Source: Periplaneta americana
Lineage: Eukaryota > Arthropoda > Insecta > Blattodea > Blattidae
Reading direction: 5' to 3'
Assembly (NCBI RefSeq): GCF_040183065.1
Contig: NC_091124.1
Coordinates: 64,953,501-65,017,500, forward strand
DNA: 64,000 nt
How positions within the stretch are numbered: position 1 is the stretch's first letter; the number at the start of each line of letters is the position of its first letter. The notes under the pieces are model-generated. The model did no database searches and was not told where the DNA came from. It saw only the letters and a program-made list of their open reading frames with translations. Below are positions 1-11,698 of the stretch, piece after piece. The position numbers and the translations under genes are program-made.

Positions 1-368
1 CCAGCAGCGGGATTTGAACCTGGGTTTTCAGCTCTACGTGCCAATGCTTTATCCACTAAGCCACACCAGGTACCCATTCCGGTGCCGGACAGAATCATCT
101 CAGTTTAAGTTCCAACTCTTGGGTTCCCTCTAGTGGCCGCCCTCTGCACTACGTCATAGATGTCTATGAACGAAGGACTGAAGTCCACATATGTGCTGAG
201 GTGCACACGTTATGAGTGACTAGTTGGCCGGGATCCGACGGAATAAGCGCCGTCCTAAATCACAAAGTGATTTACGCATATCATATATATTATTTTAATG
301 TACCGAAGTACATATGATATTTCCATGCAAATATTCTGCGTCATCATACGATGAAAGAGTAATGGATG
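1..368 (-). repeat. tRNA-like SINE/satellite unit, copy A (inverted)
   Basis: Read on the minus strand this is the same unit as the two plus-strand copies that follow. It has a TA-rich block, a short palindrome (taaatcac/gtgattta), a 'ggccactagagggaaccca' block and a tRNA-like segment at 1-70 with an intact B box (GGTTCAAATCC). The T stem and acceptor of this copy are degraded. The unit is cut by the window edge. It meets copy B head to head at the palindrome gccggc (368-373). Confidence 0.8.
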
Positions 369-727
369 CCGGCCAACCAGTCACTCATAACGAGTGCACC
401 TCAGCACATATGTGGACTTCAGTCCTTCGTTCATAGACATCTATGACGTAGTGCAGAGGGCGGCCACTAGAGGGAACCCAAGAGTTGGAACTTGTACCCG
501 GTGTGGCTTAGTGGATAAAGCATCAGCACGTAGAGCTGAAAACCCGGGTTCAAATCCCGGTGCCGGAGAGTTTTTTTCTGTTCCATTACTCTTTCATCGT
601 ATGATGACGCAGAATATCTGCATGGAAATATCATATGTACTTTGGTACATTAAAATAATATATATATATATATATGCGTAAATCACTTTGTGATTTAAGA
701 CGGCGCTTATTCCATCGGATCCTGGCC
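369..727 (+). repeat. tRNA-like SINE/satellite unit, copy B
   Basis: Second unit of the array, about 355 bp before the equivalent point in copy C. The tRNA-like part (497-567) folds as a cloverleaf: acceptor CCCGGTG/TGCCGGA (6 of 7 pairs with two wobbles), D stem GCTT/AAGC, anticodon stem TCAGC/GCTGA with 7-nt loop ACGTAGA, and T arm CCGGG-TTCAAAT-CCCGG. The A box (TGGCTTAGTGG) and B box (GGTTCAAATCC) are those of RNA polymerase III promoters. The tRNA part sits inside the unit and not at its 5' end, so this may be a satellite built from a SINE. Confidence 0.8.
497..567 (+). other. tRNA-like cloverleaf within copy B (not called as a tRNA gene)
   Basis: All four arms pair. The 7-nt anticodon loop is ACGTAGA, giving GTA (Tyr) at positions 34-36, but position 33 is C where functional tRNAs carry U. 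The acceptor has one mismatch at its first pair. Because the segment is repeated inside a longer unit three times and in both orientations, I read it as a tRNA-derived repeat. Confidence 0.6.
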
Positions 728-1052
728 AACTAGTCACTCATAACGAGTGCACCTCAGCACATATGTGGACTTCAGTCCTTCGTTCATAGACATCTATGAC
801 GTAGTGCAGAGGGCGGCCACTAGAGGGAACCCAAGAGTTGGAACTTACACTGAGACGATTCTGTCCGGCACCAGAATGGGTACCCGGTGTGGCTTAGTGG
901 ATAAAGCATCAGCACATAGAGCTGAAAACCCGGGTTCAAATCCTGGTGCCGGAGAGAGTTTTTCTCCGTTCCATTACTCTTTCATCGTATGATGACGCAG
1001 AATATCTGCATGGAAATATCATATGTACTTTGGTACATTAAAATAATATATA
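728..1052 (+). repeat. tRNA-like SINE/satellite unit, copy C
   Basis: Third unit in direct tandem with copy B. The tRNA-like segment is 883-953, with anticodon loop ACATAGA where copy B has ACGTAGA. Copies A and C keep the block 'gattctgtccggcacc' just upstream of the tRNA part, which copy B lacks. The unit ends at an aaaataatatata stretch near 1,050. Confidence 0.8.
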
Positions 1053-2013
1053 TAAAATATCATTTTTGTCAAAAGAAGCTTTGATATTAGTGTGCACACA
1101 GCTTTATAGTGTTCCATCAGAGTCGAAGAGTCTTATTTACCTTATTAGACAATATTTTGACCTATTCATCATTTTACCTGCAGGCTTGACTCATCTTTTC
1201 GTAGGAGTAAAGGAAAGGAAAGGAGTAATGTATAGGCTGAAATATTTCTGTATATCGGAGGTAAAGGACACTATGTCACAAATACTGAATTTTACAGAAC
1301 TAAATGAAAGTGTTCTTTAACATGCTATCTTATGGCACATAGTCCCTTTCCAACAGGCTAACTCGCTCATTATTACGTGTAGAAGTTAGTGCTTTGCATC
1401 ACTAAAAGAAAGCGAAAAATTAAATAGAAATATGCAAAAACCTCAATTTCGTAAAAAAGTTGACATAGTGCCCATCACCTTCTATACACAGATTTATATT
1501 GTATACTACAGAATGTAAAGACGTTGTCCAATAAAATTATATTTTACTTGTGCTTATCATTTTAAACAGTATTTACAAACTTGTTCTAGATAAAAACCAA
1601 CAGAACTAGCCAACGATGAATGAATTGTGCTTTACAGTGATTTTTTTTTTTAAATTTCGATGCAGACAAATGGGAAAACCCTTAAAATTGAATGGCTTGA
1701 TGAAAGGTGAGAGTTGAAGTCGGACACTCAAGTAATCCAGAATATTATTTCTTGATCCATTCCTTTGTGCTACAGGTTAAAAAAACAGTTGAGAAATACT
1801 CCGCAAATTGTACAGATTTCTCTTTTGCACTTCTAGTCCATGTGTTATCAGTACTATCATTTTACAGTTTAAAATGACAAAATATTTCTCCATACATCAA
1901 ATCGCATTGTTGTGCATAAATTTTGTAATATAATAGTTGAGTGCAGTAGATACAAGTTATTAATCTGGACTGTGGCTAAATATTTACTGTCACGGTCTGC
2001 TGCCATTAGATGG

Positions 2014-2046
<33 letters not shown>

Positions 2047-2998
2047 ATACATCAAAACATTGTCGGAACACACTTCGGCATGTGTATGTGAGGCTAGCTG
2101 CTGGCTGGTCGATCTGGACCCTTAAAGGCTATAGCACTACAGATTATTATAGTGTTAAGTACTTACCAGGTCTATAAGAATTGGTAGCAGTTTCTATTTA
2201 TTATACACTTGAATCTTAGGTGCAATAATTTAGAAAGTATTACTACTTCAGTGCAAATCCTAATTACATTATTTGAGGGAAATTCTTTCCATTTTCCCAT
2301 ATAGATGTATTAATAAAACGAATTGGAATGGTCTAGACTTCTTTACGAGATGGAAGAGAAGGTCCCAATGCCATGAGCATCGACAGAGCAGCATTTTTTT
2401 AAACCCCTTTCAACATGTGGCACACTAAATTTGTAATTTAAAATCCCGTGGTACACTCGTGTAATGTAAAGGAGTGGTTCCTAACCATGGAAGAACTGTT
2501 TCCATAAAAAAAGTAAAATACATTTTTTGAAGGTTGGTACCATATTCCACTTACAACCCTGGCAACCCTTATCGCTCGTCAATCATTCTCTTCTCTGCCA
2601 TTCTCCCACATTGTATTTCCTGAATGTTGACTTCTGTTACATTCATTGAAAATTGGCTCTTGTGGACTCATTTTTTTTTAATTACTCCTATCGCTTTATT
2701 TTTCAAATTTTTGCTACGACAACCTTTACTACTTTCATTTTCTCGTAGCACACCAGTGGATCAGTTATGGCACATTAATGTGTCGTGACACACCGGTTGA
2801 AAATGGCTGCCATAGTTTTAGACAGTTATGATCGACGAATTTTGCCTGGAGTCCTTTGTCAGGAATAAGATTCTTTTACATGCCAGAAGTCTACGACATT
2901 GGCCCTCAAGTTTATTTCCCTCCCAAAGCAAGCCATGCTAAAAGATTTTTATCGTTCTTTGAAATTCATTACCCTTGGCCAGGTTTGAGCTGACAAAC
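1053..2998. other. Unassigned AT-rich sequence, possible hAT-type MITE remnant at 2,467-2,812
   Basis: No gene is supported. A 31-base poly(A) run lies at 2,014-2,044. Around 2,467 'gtggttcctaacc' and around 2,795 'ggttgaaaatggctgcc' resemble the two ends of non-autonomous hAT elements (general form CAG..GGTTCTCAACC), with 'tgtgtcgtgacacaccggttg' style sequence between. The match is weak and no target duplication was found. Confidence 0.35.
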
Positions 2999-3230
2999 CT
3001 CAGATGCAATTAATATTTGAGGAGAAAAATTCGCTCCGGCACCGGGGATCGAACCCGAGTCCTTGGTTCTACGTACCAAGTGCTCTGACCACTGAGCTAC
3101 GCCGAATTCAATCCACAACACCGGACCGAATCCTCCTCCTTCAATGTTTCCCTTTGTGGCCTGACTCCAAGTTAGGCATATAATATGTTGATGTATATGT
3201 CCAATGTCAACTGCCATAATACTAGGAGCG
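2999..3230 (-). repeat. tRNA-like repeat family 2, minus copy
   Basis: A tRNA-like segment at 3,035-3,106 on the minus strand has A box TAGCTCAGTGG, D stem GCTC/GAGC, anticodon-like stem TTGGT/ACCAA with loop ACGTAGA, and B box GGTTCGATCCC. It is followed on the minus strand by sequence (3,107-3,195) shared with the plus copy at 3,317-3,637. The 'tttgaggagaaaaattcgc' at 3,016 is the end shared by both copies. Confidence 0.75.
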
Positions 3231-3316
3231 CACTCAGCTGAGTGACTTGTATGGCCGGGATTCCGCAGTTACGTGCACAGTAATCTGTACAAATATATGC
3301 ACTGCAGCTATGAGAA

Positions 3317-3637
3317 TATTATAGATTTATTTTATTAATTTGTCCTACAGAATAATATCTGTGATATTGACAATTAATATTTGAGGAGAAAATATATACG
3401 TCAACATATATGCCTAACTTGGAGTCAGGCCACAAAGGGAAACATTGAAGGAAGAGGATTCGGTCCTGTGCTGTGGATTGAATTCGGCGTAGCTCAGTGG
3501 TCAGCGGCACTTGGTACATAGAACCAAGGACCCGGGTTCGATCCCCGGCACCGGAGCGAATTTTTCTCCTCAAATATTAATTGTCAATATCACATATATC
3601 ATTCTGTAGGACAAATTAATAAAATAAATCTATAATA
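3317..3637 (+). mobile_element. tRNA-like repeat family 2, plus copy with 74-bp terminal inverted repeats
   Basis: The left arm (3,317-3,390) and right arm (3,564-3,637) are reverse complements over 74 bp with only about two differences. Between them lies a tRNA-like segment (3,483-3,555). Its acceptor pairs TTCGGCG/CACCGGA (6 of 7), the T arm is CCGGG/CCCGG, and the D arm is damaged by extra bases. The minus copy at 2,999 keeps only a short piece of the arm. A tRNA-like core between long inverted repeats is not usual SINE structure. It may be a DNA-transposon-like chimera or the product of an inverted duplication. Confidence 0.7.
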
Positions 3638-3884
3638 TACTCAGATGCAATGTTCAGTATGATAACTGCAAAACCACCAAGGGCAACACATTTTGTTGTC
3701 AAACCAGAATGCCAGGAACATTCTACTTTGAGTCTTGTAGATCTCATTAAGAAGCATACGATAGTGTTCAGAAGGATGAAATATATAGATGTCAAACAAA
3801 AAAAAATCCGAAATGTCAAAGAAGTTAGATTAGTCTAAATTTTAAATTGTACAAGGAATATACATAGCTACTCTGAAGAATTTC

Positions 3885-5265
3885 CAACTTGAAAGGACTT
3901 CAGCAAGGGGATACATTATCAACAATATTGTTCAACCTGAGTTTGGAAAAAGCTACAAGAGAGAAGTTTCTATAAACCCCACTGACACCATTTTTAATAG
4001 ATTAGGACAATTTATTGCATATGAAGATGATAATGTTATTAACACAAATGTGTATATCCAATGCTTACCCACTTCACTTGCGTAGTTCGGGTTCTGCACA
4101 CTGCAGATATATGGCAGGATTGTGACCTATTTTAAAGTTGAACAACACTTTGGTGGGTCATGCTATGCATATGTATCTTTGAAGAGTTATGTCGTGTACT
4201 AAGATGTAAGTGTAGTGTAGGGAATGGGTGAGAATGATGATGAAGATGGGGAAGAGAGAGAAAGAAAACCCAGTGCCTACTCCTGTCAAATAACACCAAG
4301 GAGGCTGTCAGGCTTAACGTCCCCATCCGATAGACGAATCACTATCAACTATGATGCCTTCTCTTCATATGCACTGCAGAGAGATTTGCAATTTAACCCA
4401 GGCGTATTGGTGCACAATCTAGTAATCAAAAGTTGTACACTGCACCTCTCCTTCTCTCAAGGTAGAAATTTTACACAAAAAATCTCTGACCCTGCCAGGA
4501 ATCGAACCTGGGTCAGCTAGTCAGAAGACAGACACGCTACCAGAGAAACTAACTCAGCAGGCTCATTAATACAAATGTTAATATATTAAAACAAATATTT
4601 TTTAGAATTGGCTTAACAATTAACAGCAATAAAACTAAATATATGATTGCATCCGGAAATCCAGAGAAGTGGGTCAGTATCAGAAGTCTTGAAATTGAAG
4701 AAATAAATTTTCAAACAGTTGAAAAATTTCAATATTAGGGAACAATTCTATCAGAGTATAATGTCAATGAAAAGAATTCAAAGTAAGATTAACCAAAGAG
4801 AATAAATGTTAGTATGCAATGGAGAATGTTACGAAGTCCAGAAATGTTTCGAGGAACACAAAACTACTGATATACAGAATGACATTAGACCCTCAGTAAT
4901 GTATGCTTTGGAAACCAGGTGTTTCAGAACAAAGCAAATAAATATGCTAACAGTTTGGGAAAGGAAATTACTGAGGGTATATCTGAACCCAAATATGTAC
5001 AAGATAATTGGGAAATAAGATCAAAGAAGGAAGTGAGCCAATAATAACAGACCAAGTATAATCAGTAGAAAAAGCAAAAGAATTGGATGGCTTGGGCATG
5101 TGGCAAGAATGACTGAGCAGATGATTTAAAAGATCTTCATCGGAAAACCAGGAGGGAGAAGGAAAAGGCTGGATGAGAAGATGGAGATGAAGGCAGTAGA
5201 TAGAGCAGAGTGGACAGGCATCTCAAGGAAAGCAAAAGCCCTGCATGGGCTGTAGCGCCAAGGAA
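3885..5265 (+). pseudogene. Decayed LINE reverse transcriptase, split by a SINE
   Basis: The first part (3,890-4,037) reads as the RT active-site region: 'KGLQQGDTLS' followed by 'AYEDDNVI', which corresponds to the conserved A-Y-A-D-D catalytic box (A replaced by E in this copy). The second part (4,579-5,265) continues with 'GLTINSNKTKYMIAS' and 'VEKFQY', then degrades through several stops and frameshifts to the 'RTRKPGGR..RW' type tail. A SINE occupies 4,052-4,564. The segments match in order the two RT fragments at 12.9-14.5 kb. It is non-functional. Confidence 0.75.
4052..4564 (-). mobile_element. SINE family 3 inserted in the RT relic
   Basis: The tRNA-derived head is at the right end on the minus strand (about 4,490-4,560), with B box GGTTCGATTCC in a 'ccagg..cctgg' T stem. 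The body holds 'cgtccccatccgatagacg', a block I associate with conserved SINE bodies. It is flanked by a 14-bp target duplication, attaacacaaatgt (4,038-4,051) and attaatacaaatgt (4,565-4,578), with one difference. The insertion separates two parts of one RT. Confidence 0.8.
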
Positions 5266-7004
5266 TAAATAAGATCTCATTAAATTTAAAGTCTTTAAGT
5301 TTGTGTGCACTGTCTTTTTATTAGTAATTTTCCTTTCAGTTAATGTGAAAATTTGAGTTTTTAAAGTTCATCTGCTCAATTCACATTAACCAATACAAGT
5401 TACACAGATGAACTAAGCAGGTATTACCTGCAACACTTCTTAAAACACCAGAAAGTAAAGCTGAATTACAATTACTTAAGAGAACTTGTTGCCTATTGTT
5501 GAAGGAAATTTGCATTAAGATGTGTGGAGTTACCTACTAATGCTGCCTTCAGGAAATAATTCTTATTCATTACAGACTTGTAATTCTCAATTCAATACCG
5601 GACACTTTGTACTATATTAGAATCTAACCTCCACTCCTTCTTTCAACAGGTTTCTGCCTTTCAGACATCTTACACTGTGACGGATAATTCACTCTGGCTG
5701 TGATCTTCCATTTTTGTTCAAAGTTGCTCACTGATTATTATCTTACATGTCATTTAGCGCTTAATGGCAATTATTTAAAGATATCAATTTGACGTCACTG
5801 AAAACTATACAGATATGTAAGTGTAGGGATGATCTTTTTTTAACAAGTGGGCCTAGGTCCTATTTGGTCTTCATGACGCACTGATCCTGGTCATATGAAA
5901 TTTTATTTTTGTGTGAAGCCAGTTGGGAGACATAAATGTCTTTTAAATATGAATTTATAATCAATGTTAGAATTAAATTTCAATGTCGTCTTTAAGGAAC
6001 AAGAGAATCAAATCCTGATCTGCTAAGGAACTCAACATTCTAAAGAGGACAACAATGATGATATAGCAACACCCAGATGCGGCTGAAGAGCATGGAACTT
6101 AATTTTTTAATCAATAATTACTTTTTCATAACTTCTGCAGAACATAATATGTTTTATATTTTCGCAAGTTCCCTAGACTTACCTTCGAATGAATTTCCAC
6201 TTGGTCATTTTTCCATTAGCAGAACCTGGATTTGGAAACTAAAACCTTCCCAAAATTCTGCTAGTCTGGTGGAACTGAATTCTGAGTGTAGCACCTGCAA
6301 AGTGGAATTCATTATCCCTGATAGGATGACAGGCGAGAAATCCCTAAGGTCTTTTATATGCCAAAAATTCTGCGTGACAAAGAATCTAAGCTTTATTTAT
6401 TTTCCAAATGAATCCCTATTTTTCTTTTGTCTCCCAGAGCTCGAACACACGATACTTCGGTTTACAGAGAAGAATGGTGATCAATAAGGTGCATCCATAC
6501 CAAAGGTAATAAATATTATTTCGTCTGCAATGTTAGTGTTAAGACTGTTTATTAACACTGTCTATTTAACTTCTTTAACTTTCTCTCCACACCAATATGA
6601 AATGTTGAACATCATAAAATGGATCTGAGGAAGAAGGAAATGGTACTTCAATATTTTGAATTTGTAATCAACACAACTGGACCTAAAGTAAAGCTATTTT
6701 AGTTAATTATAACTCAGACATAAAGCAACTAGCAATTCACATACTTTTCTTACAGATTTCTGTTTGGATTGTTTCTGTTATATTTCAATTCTTATGAAAA
6801 CTGAATATATGTATTTTTTCTGGCATACCTAGTTCTTTTTACTTTAGGGTCTACAGACCCATAAATCAAGAGTAACTGAATCACTTACTGCTTGTTCCAT
6901 TCCATGACGATAAAATAAGTATAAAATACCTAGGTAACAGTAACTTTCACGTTCTCAGCTTGTGCACAAACGTAATAAATGATATTTCGTTTATATTAAA
7001 ATTA
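5266..7004. other. No recognisable feature
   Basis: AT-rich unique-looking sequence. An open frame at 6,077-6,487 (136 codons) has no recognisable motif, no splice context and a composition like its surroundings. I do not call it a gene. Confidence 0.5.
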
Positions 7005-7012
7005 TTAATCAC

Positions 7013-8000
7013 TAGGGGGCGGACGTTGATGAAAAGTCATCTTCCTATTTTCACATTAGAACGATGCCTATTAATATAGAAATCCTTTCTATGTTAATAT
7101 CAACGTAAAAGATTAATTTCTCATATTGCATTTTTTGACGTTTTTGAACTATGAACTAATAGATCATTTTTACATTTTTTCGGCATCTTTTGCTTATTTT
7201 TAATATTTTGAAGAACTTTTAGATCATTTTGAATGCATTTTACTTCCTTCTTTACATATAGGCCTGTTACATCCTTTTCTAAGCAAACAGATCAGTTGTA
7301 GGCCCTACTAGTAATTACCTACTGAATAAGTGAATAACAGTGAAGTTTGATTTTATAGTTTGGAACAAACTCTACAGTCCATCCCTCATTTCACTGAAGG
7401 CTTCACCTCACACAACAGCTTAGTTTAAGTGAGGGCTTTGACAGCTACTGTTCTTCTGTCAGTACAAGGGTGTCTTTAGAATTTATGTTTGGAAGAGGGG
7501 AAGTTTTCACTGTTTCCTGGACTATAAGATGCTGTGTCCCCAATATGGTTCAGAAGGAATGTACTATAGTAGACAGTATTTTTAACACAAAGATTGCAAG
7601 AATGTACCCTGCGCCCATAATTTGTTTTGTCATTTACACTCCCTATCTCGAAAGTTTGGTAACAAAAGTGAAAAGTGGGAGGAGACGGAGAATGAAGGCA
7701 CTGACATGGACCACCCCTGATTGAAACACATTGTAAACACTCATTAAAAGTTATAGTTTCATTTTGTTGCATGCCCTTTGCCTTTATCTTAGTCAAATTC
7801 CAGGAAGTTGCCTCCTCTCTCAGACATTTGCAGGGCAGTCATTGAAACAAGGTGACTAACTTTTAAGAAGTTGTTGTGCAAGTACGGTGAATAATATTTA
7901 AATGCCATTTTATTTTAATTTTATGTCATTTTTCCATTATTTTAAGGGCATTTAATTGATCATTTTAGTAGATTTTTAGATCATCAACATCTGCCCCCTA
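7013..8000. mobile_element. MITE-like DNA element with 8-bp target duplication
   Basis: The ends are inverted repeats: TAGGGGGCGGACGTTGATGA at 7,013 against the reverse complement of TCATCAACATCTGCCCCCTA at 7,981-8,000 (18 of 20). It is flanked by exact direct repeats ttaatcac (7,005-7,012 and 8,001-8,008). The 8-bp duplication suggests a hAT-type or related transposase. No transposase is recognisable in the 988 bp. Short open frames on both strands near 7,470-7,800 have no family match that I can see. Confidence 0.75.
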
Positions 8001-8008
8001 TTAATCAC

Positions 8009-9049
8009 TATTTGTTATCTAGTCCAGCCTCGCCATTTTATGTCACTTCTGTGTACACTTTATTATACTCACATGTACAGATGAACAAGTTAACAAGTTT
8101 CAGTCACTTCTGTGTGCCTTTAATTTTGCAGTTTGTTACCTACACGCATAGTTGGAAACACTGATGAATATCACAATAGTCAATGAAAATAATTAATTCA
8201 CAATGTTAACAAAAATTTGTCCATGAACATTGACTGTTAACAAAATCTTTATGGTGTGGATGCATCTTTAGACCAACCAAGGCTACTAAGTGCAATGTTA
8301 TATACATTCGGTAACTACACAGGATGGAAGATATTCAATGACAGTAACGTCACAGAGTAAATCCTTAAGGTATAGAATTTTCCTTTGCCATTTTGTGTTA
8401 TTTCTTTATATTCAATAGGAAATGGACTTTGTGTCTAGAAATAACTGCAACATCACAGTAGTGAGAGGAAAAGATGTAAACTAACATTGCCTGCTGCAAG
8501 CTCAGCTCTGCAAAACTCTCTATGCCCCACCTTATGCAGGCCTTACGATGCAGCACATGTCCATGTTTTGGTAACAGCATTGCAAAACATTAATTAGGTA
8601 AAGCGATTTATTAACAATAATTAATTAAAGTATTAAAATACTCTTAAACTATAAACTTGACAAACATTATGCAAAATATTTGTCTTAACTGAGAACTCTA
8701 CTGTAAAAACGTTTATGAAATGTATATTACTTAATGTGTTTTAAAGATAATACAATAAAAAGTTATCATGCAAAATAATTATTTCTGGGAAATTATATGC
8801 ACAAAGGAACAAAATGGTAGAGGACTTTTCCATTCATTACTATGATAAGGATTCGTTTCTTAAAAGGACTGTAGCTGAACACTTCCATACTGTATAAGAA
8901 AATTAATACTACTTAGTAGTATATGTTACTGTAATTTCATATACACCTGTGTTACCTTTGATGCCAAAGATGTAATTTATTCAACCAGTTGTAATATAAC
9001 GTACTCTATTTGATAATTAAAGTTCAATATTTATTATTTGTTTTAAAAA
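8009..9049. other. No recognisable feature
   Basis: AT-rich sequence with no supported gene, repeat or RNA. Confidence 0.5.
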
Positions 9050-9051
9050 TA

Positions 9052-9675
9052 CAGAGTGTTCCAGCAATAAGTACCAGTTTATTCGTTGGCTGCTGGATGG
9101 CACGGTGCTTCACCAAATTAGAACTTACTGTACATGCATACTTATTAACTATAATATGTTGTATTTAACATTAATTATTATATGCTATATTAATTACAAA
9201 ATTTTGTACTCACCCTCATGATAGTAGCTGCTGGAAGTGTTACCATTTTGCACTATACAGAGTTCATATTGCCATAAAAAATCACTGTTCACATTCATGA
9301 GCTTCACTACACTGATTTGTCTAATTGCATACGAATGTTATCTTTCAGTTGTTCAATTTTGCGAGGATTATTTGCATATACCCTGTTGTTTAGTGTTCCC
9401 CATAAATAAAAATCTAGATGTGAACTCTGTATAGCACAAAATGGTTAAAACTTCCAGCAGTTACTGACATGAGAGTAACTACAAAATTCTGTAATTAATA
9501 GAACATATAATAATTAATGTTAAATACAACATATTATGGTTAGTAAGTATGCGTGTAAGTTTTAATTTGGTGAAGTACCATGAATTTAAGGGCCCGGTTG
9601 CTGGCGGTCGCTCAAGCACCATGCTGTCCAGTGGCCGAAGAATAAACTGGTAGTACTTATTGCCAGAACGCTCTG
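9052..9675. mobile_element. Fold-back Tc1/mariner-type element (transposase remnant in the loop)
   Basis: The ends are inverted repeats, cagagtgttccagcaataag at 9,052 against cagagcgttctggcaataag read from 9,675, and are flanked by TA. The inverted repeat continues for roughly 210 bp in each arm and leaves a loop of about 150 bp. On the minus strand the loop encodes 'FYLWGTLNNRVYANN' and 'KIEQLKDNIRMQL', the C-terminal end of DUF4817-associated mariner-like transposases (usual form 'DFFLWGYLK..VY..NP.TI.ELK..I'). The element is an inverted internal-deletion derivative and cannot encode a transposase. Confidence 0.75.
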
Positions 9676-9677
9676 TA

Positions 9678-10977
9678 TATTGTGACGAAGTATTGTGAGG
9701 AAAAGGAGGCATAGTTCCGCTTCATTTAGATATGGAAATATTATTAATGTTTTAGATGAAAGCTAGACAATCGTTTAATGAGCCATAAAATAAAAATGAT
9801 CATTTTCCAAAAATTACAAGATAGGAGAGGGACCAACAGAGACACATGCGCACACACACATGGTCCCTCTCTCTCTTGGTCATTTACTCCTTCTCATTCC
9901 TATGTATAATTGAAAAATTGACGTCTTAATTTCATAAAAATTACAGCTGAACTCTGATATAGTCATTAAAATCCGGTTATTTTATATTTTCAATGAATTC
10001 TGCTTATTTACGAGAAACTGTAATGGACCGTGATAAAACTGTATGATATAAATAGTTAAAATACAGACAACCTGATGCAAATACACATGCTATGCAATCT
10101 GTTAACACAAATATATTTAAAATCTACGCAAGCAACTGAAATGTTTCTCTACTAACTTTACTTATTTGGCGCTATGCTGGCACATCCAGTGAGTCAAGTA
10201 CTATTCTGGACTGTCAATATGTAGCTTTCAGGTCAACTGTTTCAGTTATCATCCCTGTAACGAAGTTTCACATACTATAAGAAAATAAAGAAATCATTTC
10301 TCAATTCTAGACTCAAGTGAATAACTATAAATCTATTTACTTCATTAGACAGTTTTCATTTACTTCTTTTACAGGTGAACGAAACTCTACACACTCCTCA
10401 GCAATTTTTCTGTTGGTGGTTGTACCTACTCAAGAAACATACAATTGTGCATGCACTTTATTTAACAGGGTGTACGAAATGAACAAAGGGAACATACTAG
10501 TGTATGTTTCTTCTGTTAATGTGCTTAATGATAGAATGTTTTCGGCACAGTGATAGAGCAAATTTTGCTTACTCTACATAAATGCCAAGAGGATAAAAAA
10601 AATCAGTCTGCTCAACAACAAACATATTAAATTTCTCTTTGTCAGAAAGGGGCAGATACTAACTAATACTGTATATGAGATATATAACAGTAAAGTGCAG
10701 TTACAATAAAGCTTTCATGGTTTCGGGTCCTTGGCACCAGATGGTGATCTGGTCACCACCAAGATTCATATCTGGTACTCAGTTTTACAGGAGACTGAGC
10801 ATATACTGGATTCATTTTGGAGGTTACAGCGAAGGTGAAAAATTGTGCCTTAACCAGGGCTTGAATCTCAGGAAGTTTCCATTTCAGTGTCAATTTTTCT
10901 ACTTATAGATCCAACTCAGTCCCTCCTAGCCCTACGGTAAGGCGTACATCTAAATTAATGAACAAAATTAAAATGAT
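9678..10977. other. No recognisable feature
   Basis: AT-rich sequence. A short CA-rich run occurs at 9,845-9,860. No gene or element is supported. Confidence 0.45.
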
Positions 10978-10981
10978 TTAA

Positions 10982-11698
10982 GGGAGATGATGGGTGAAAT
11001 TTCTATTTTCTACATTTTTCAAGCTATGTCCTTGATTTTTTGTACACAATCATGGTGTGATAGATAATGATGTGGGGAGGTTTCACTGTTGTGAATCAGT
11101 TACTGAATTATTAACAGAAATATTTTGGAAAACATGCATATTTCAAAATGAAGTGTGTCGCTCAATTTTTCAGTAAAATGTCTGAATTTTCTTTGGAAGA
11201 CCAGTGGCATATTTAGAAAAACATCAGATATTAGTTTTCCTATATCTTTACTACAAAAGGGAGAAAAGAAATTATAACCACTGCATACATAAAAATAAGA
11301 ATTTCCCATTGCCACTATAAATATTTCATTTTTTTTATTTCAAAAAGTATTCATTTAATCATAAAATTCATGCGCTATTTTGTTAACCACAGTATATAGG
11401 ACATGCCATAAAAATTTCATGTTCCTAGCATCAAAACTGTAAAAACCTTTATACTTCAAACCTGACGAACTGTCCTGAAAAAAAAAAAAGTGTGAGGATA
11501 CAGCTTGTAAAATTTGCATGGAATTAAAGTTCTAGGGTGTAGCCATTTATATATTGCGTAATTTTCATTCTTCCGAGCATAGCAGAGCATTGAAACTTGC
11601 TCAACATATAAATAAGAGATTGCTGATTCATTTTTCACAAGAAAACGAAAAATGCGATTTTTGACTGAAAATGACCAAAATTTCACCTGTCTTCCTCC
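10982..11698. mobile_element. TTAA-flanked MITE-like element
   Basis: The ends GGGAGATGATGGGTGAAATT (left) and GGAGGAAGACAGGTGAAATT (reverse complement of the right end) are inverted repeats. Each is bordered by TTAA (10,978-10,981 and 11,699-11,702). TTAA duplication is typical of piggyBac and Kolobok transposases, and the purine-rich start fits Kolobok better than piggyBac. The 717-bp interior shows no coding domain. Confidence 0.65.

Noticed and set aside
497-567. Functional tRNA-Tyr gene
   Set aside because: C at position 33, mismatch in the acceptor, and the segment is embedded in a three-copy repeat unit; other tRNA-like segments in the window are also repeat-associated.
6077-6487. 136-codon open frame as a possible gene
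   Set aside because: No recognisable motif, no splice evidence, base composition like the surrounding AT-rich DNA.
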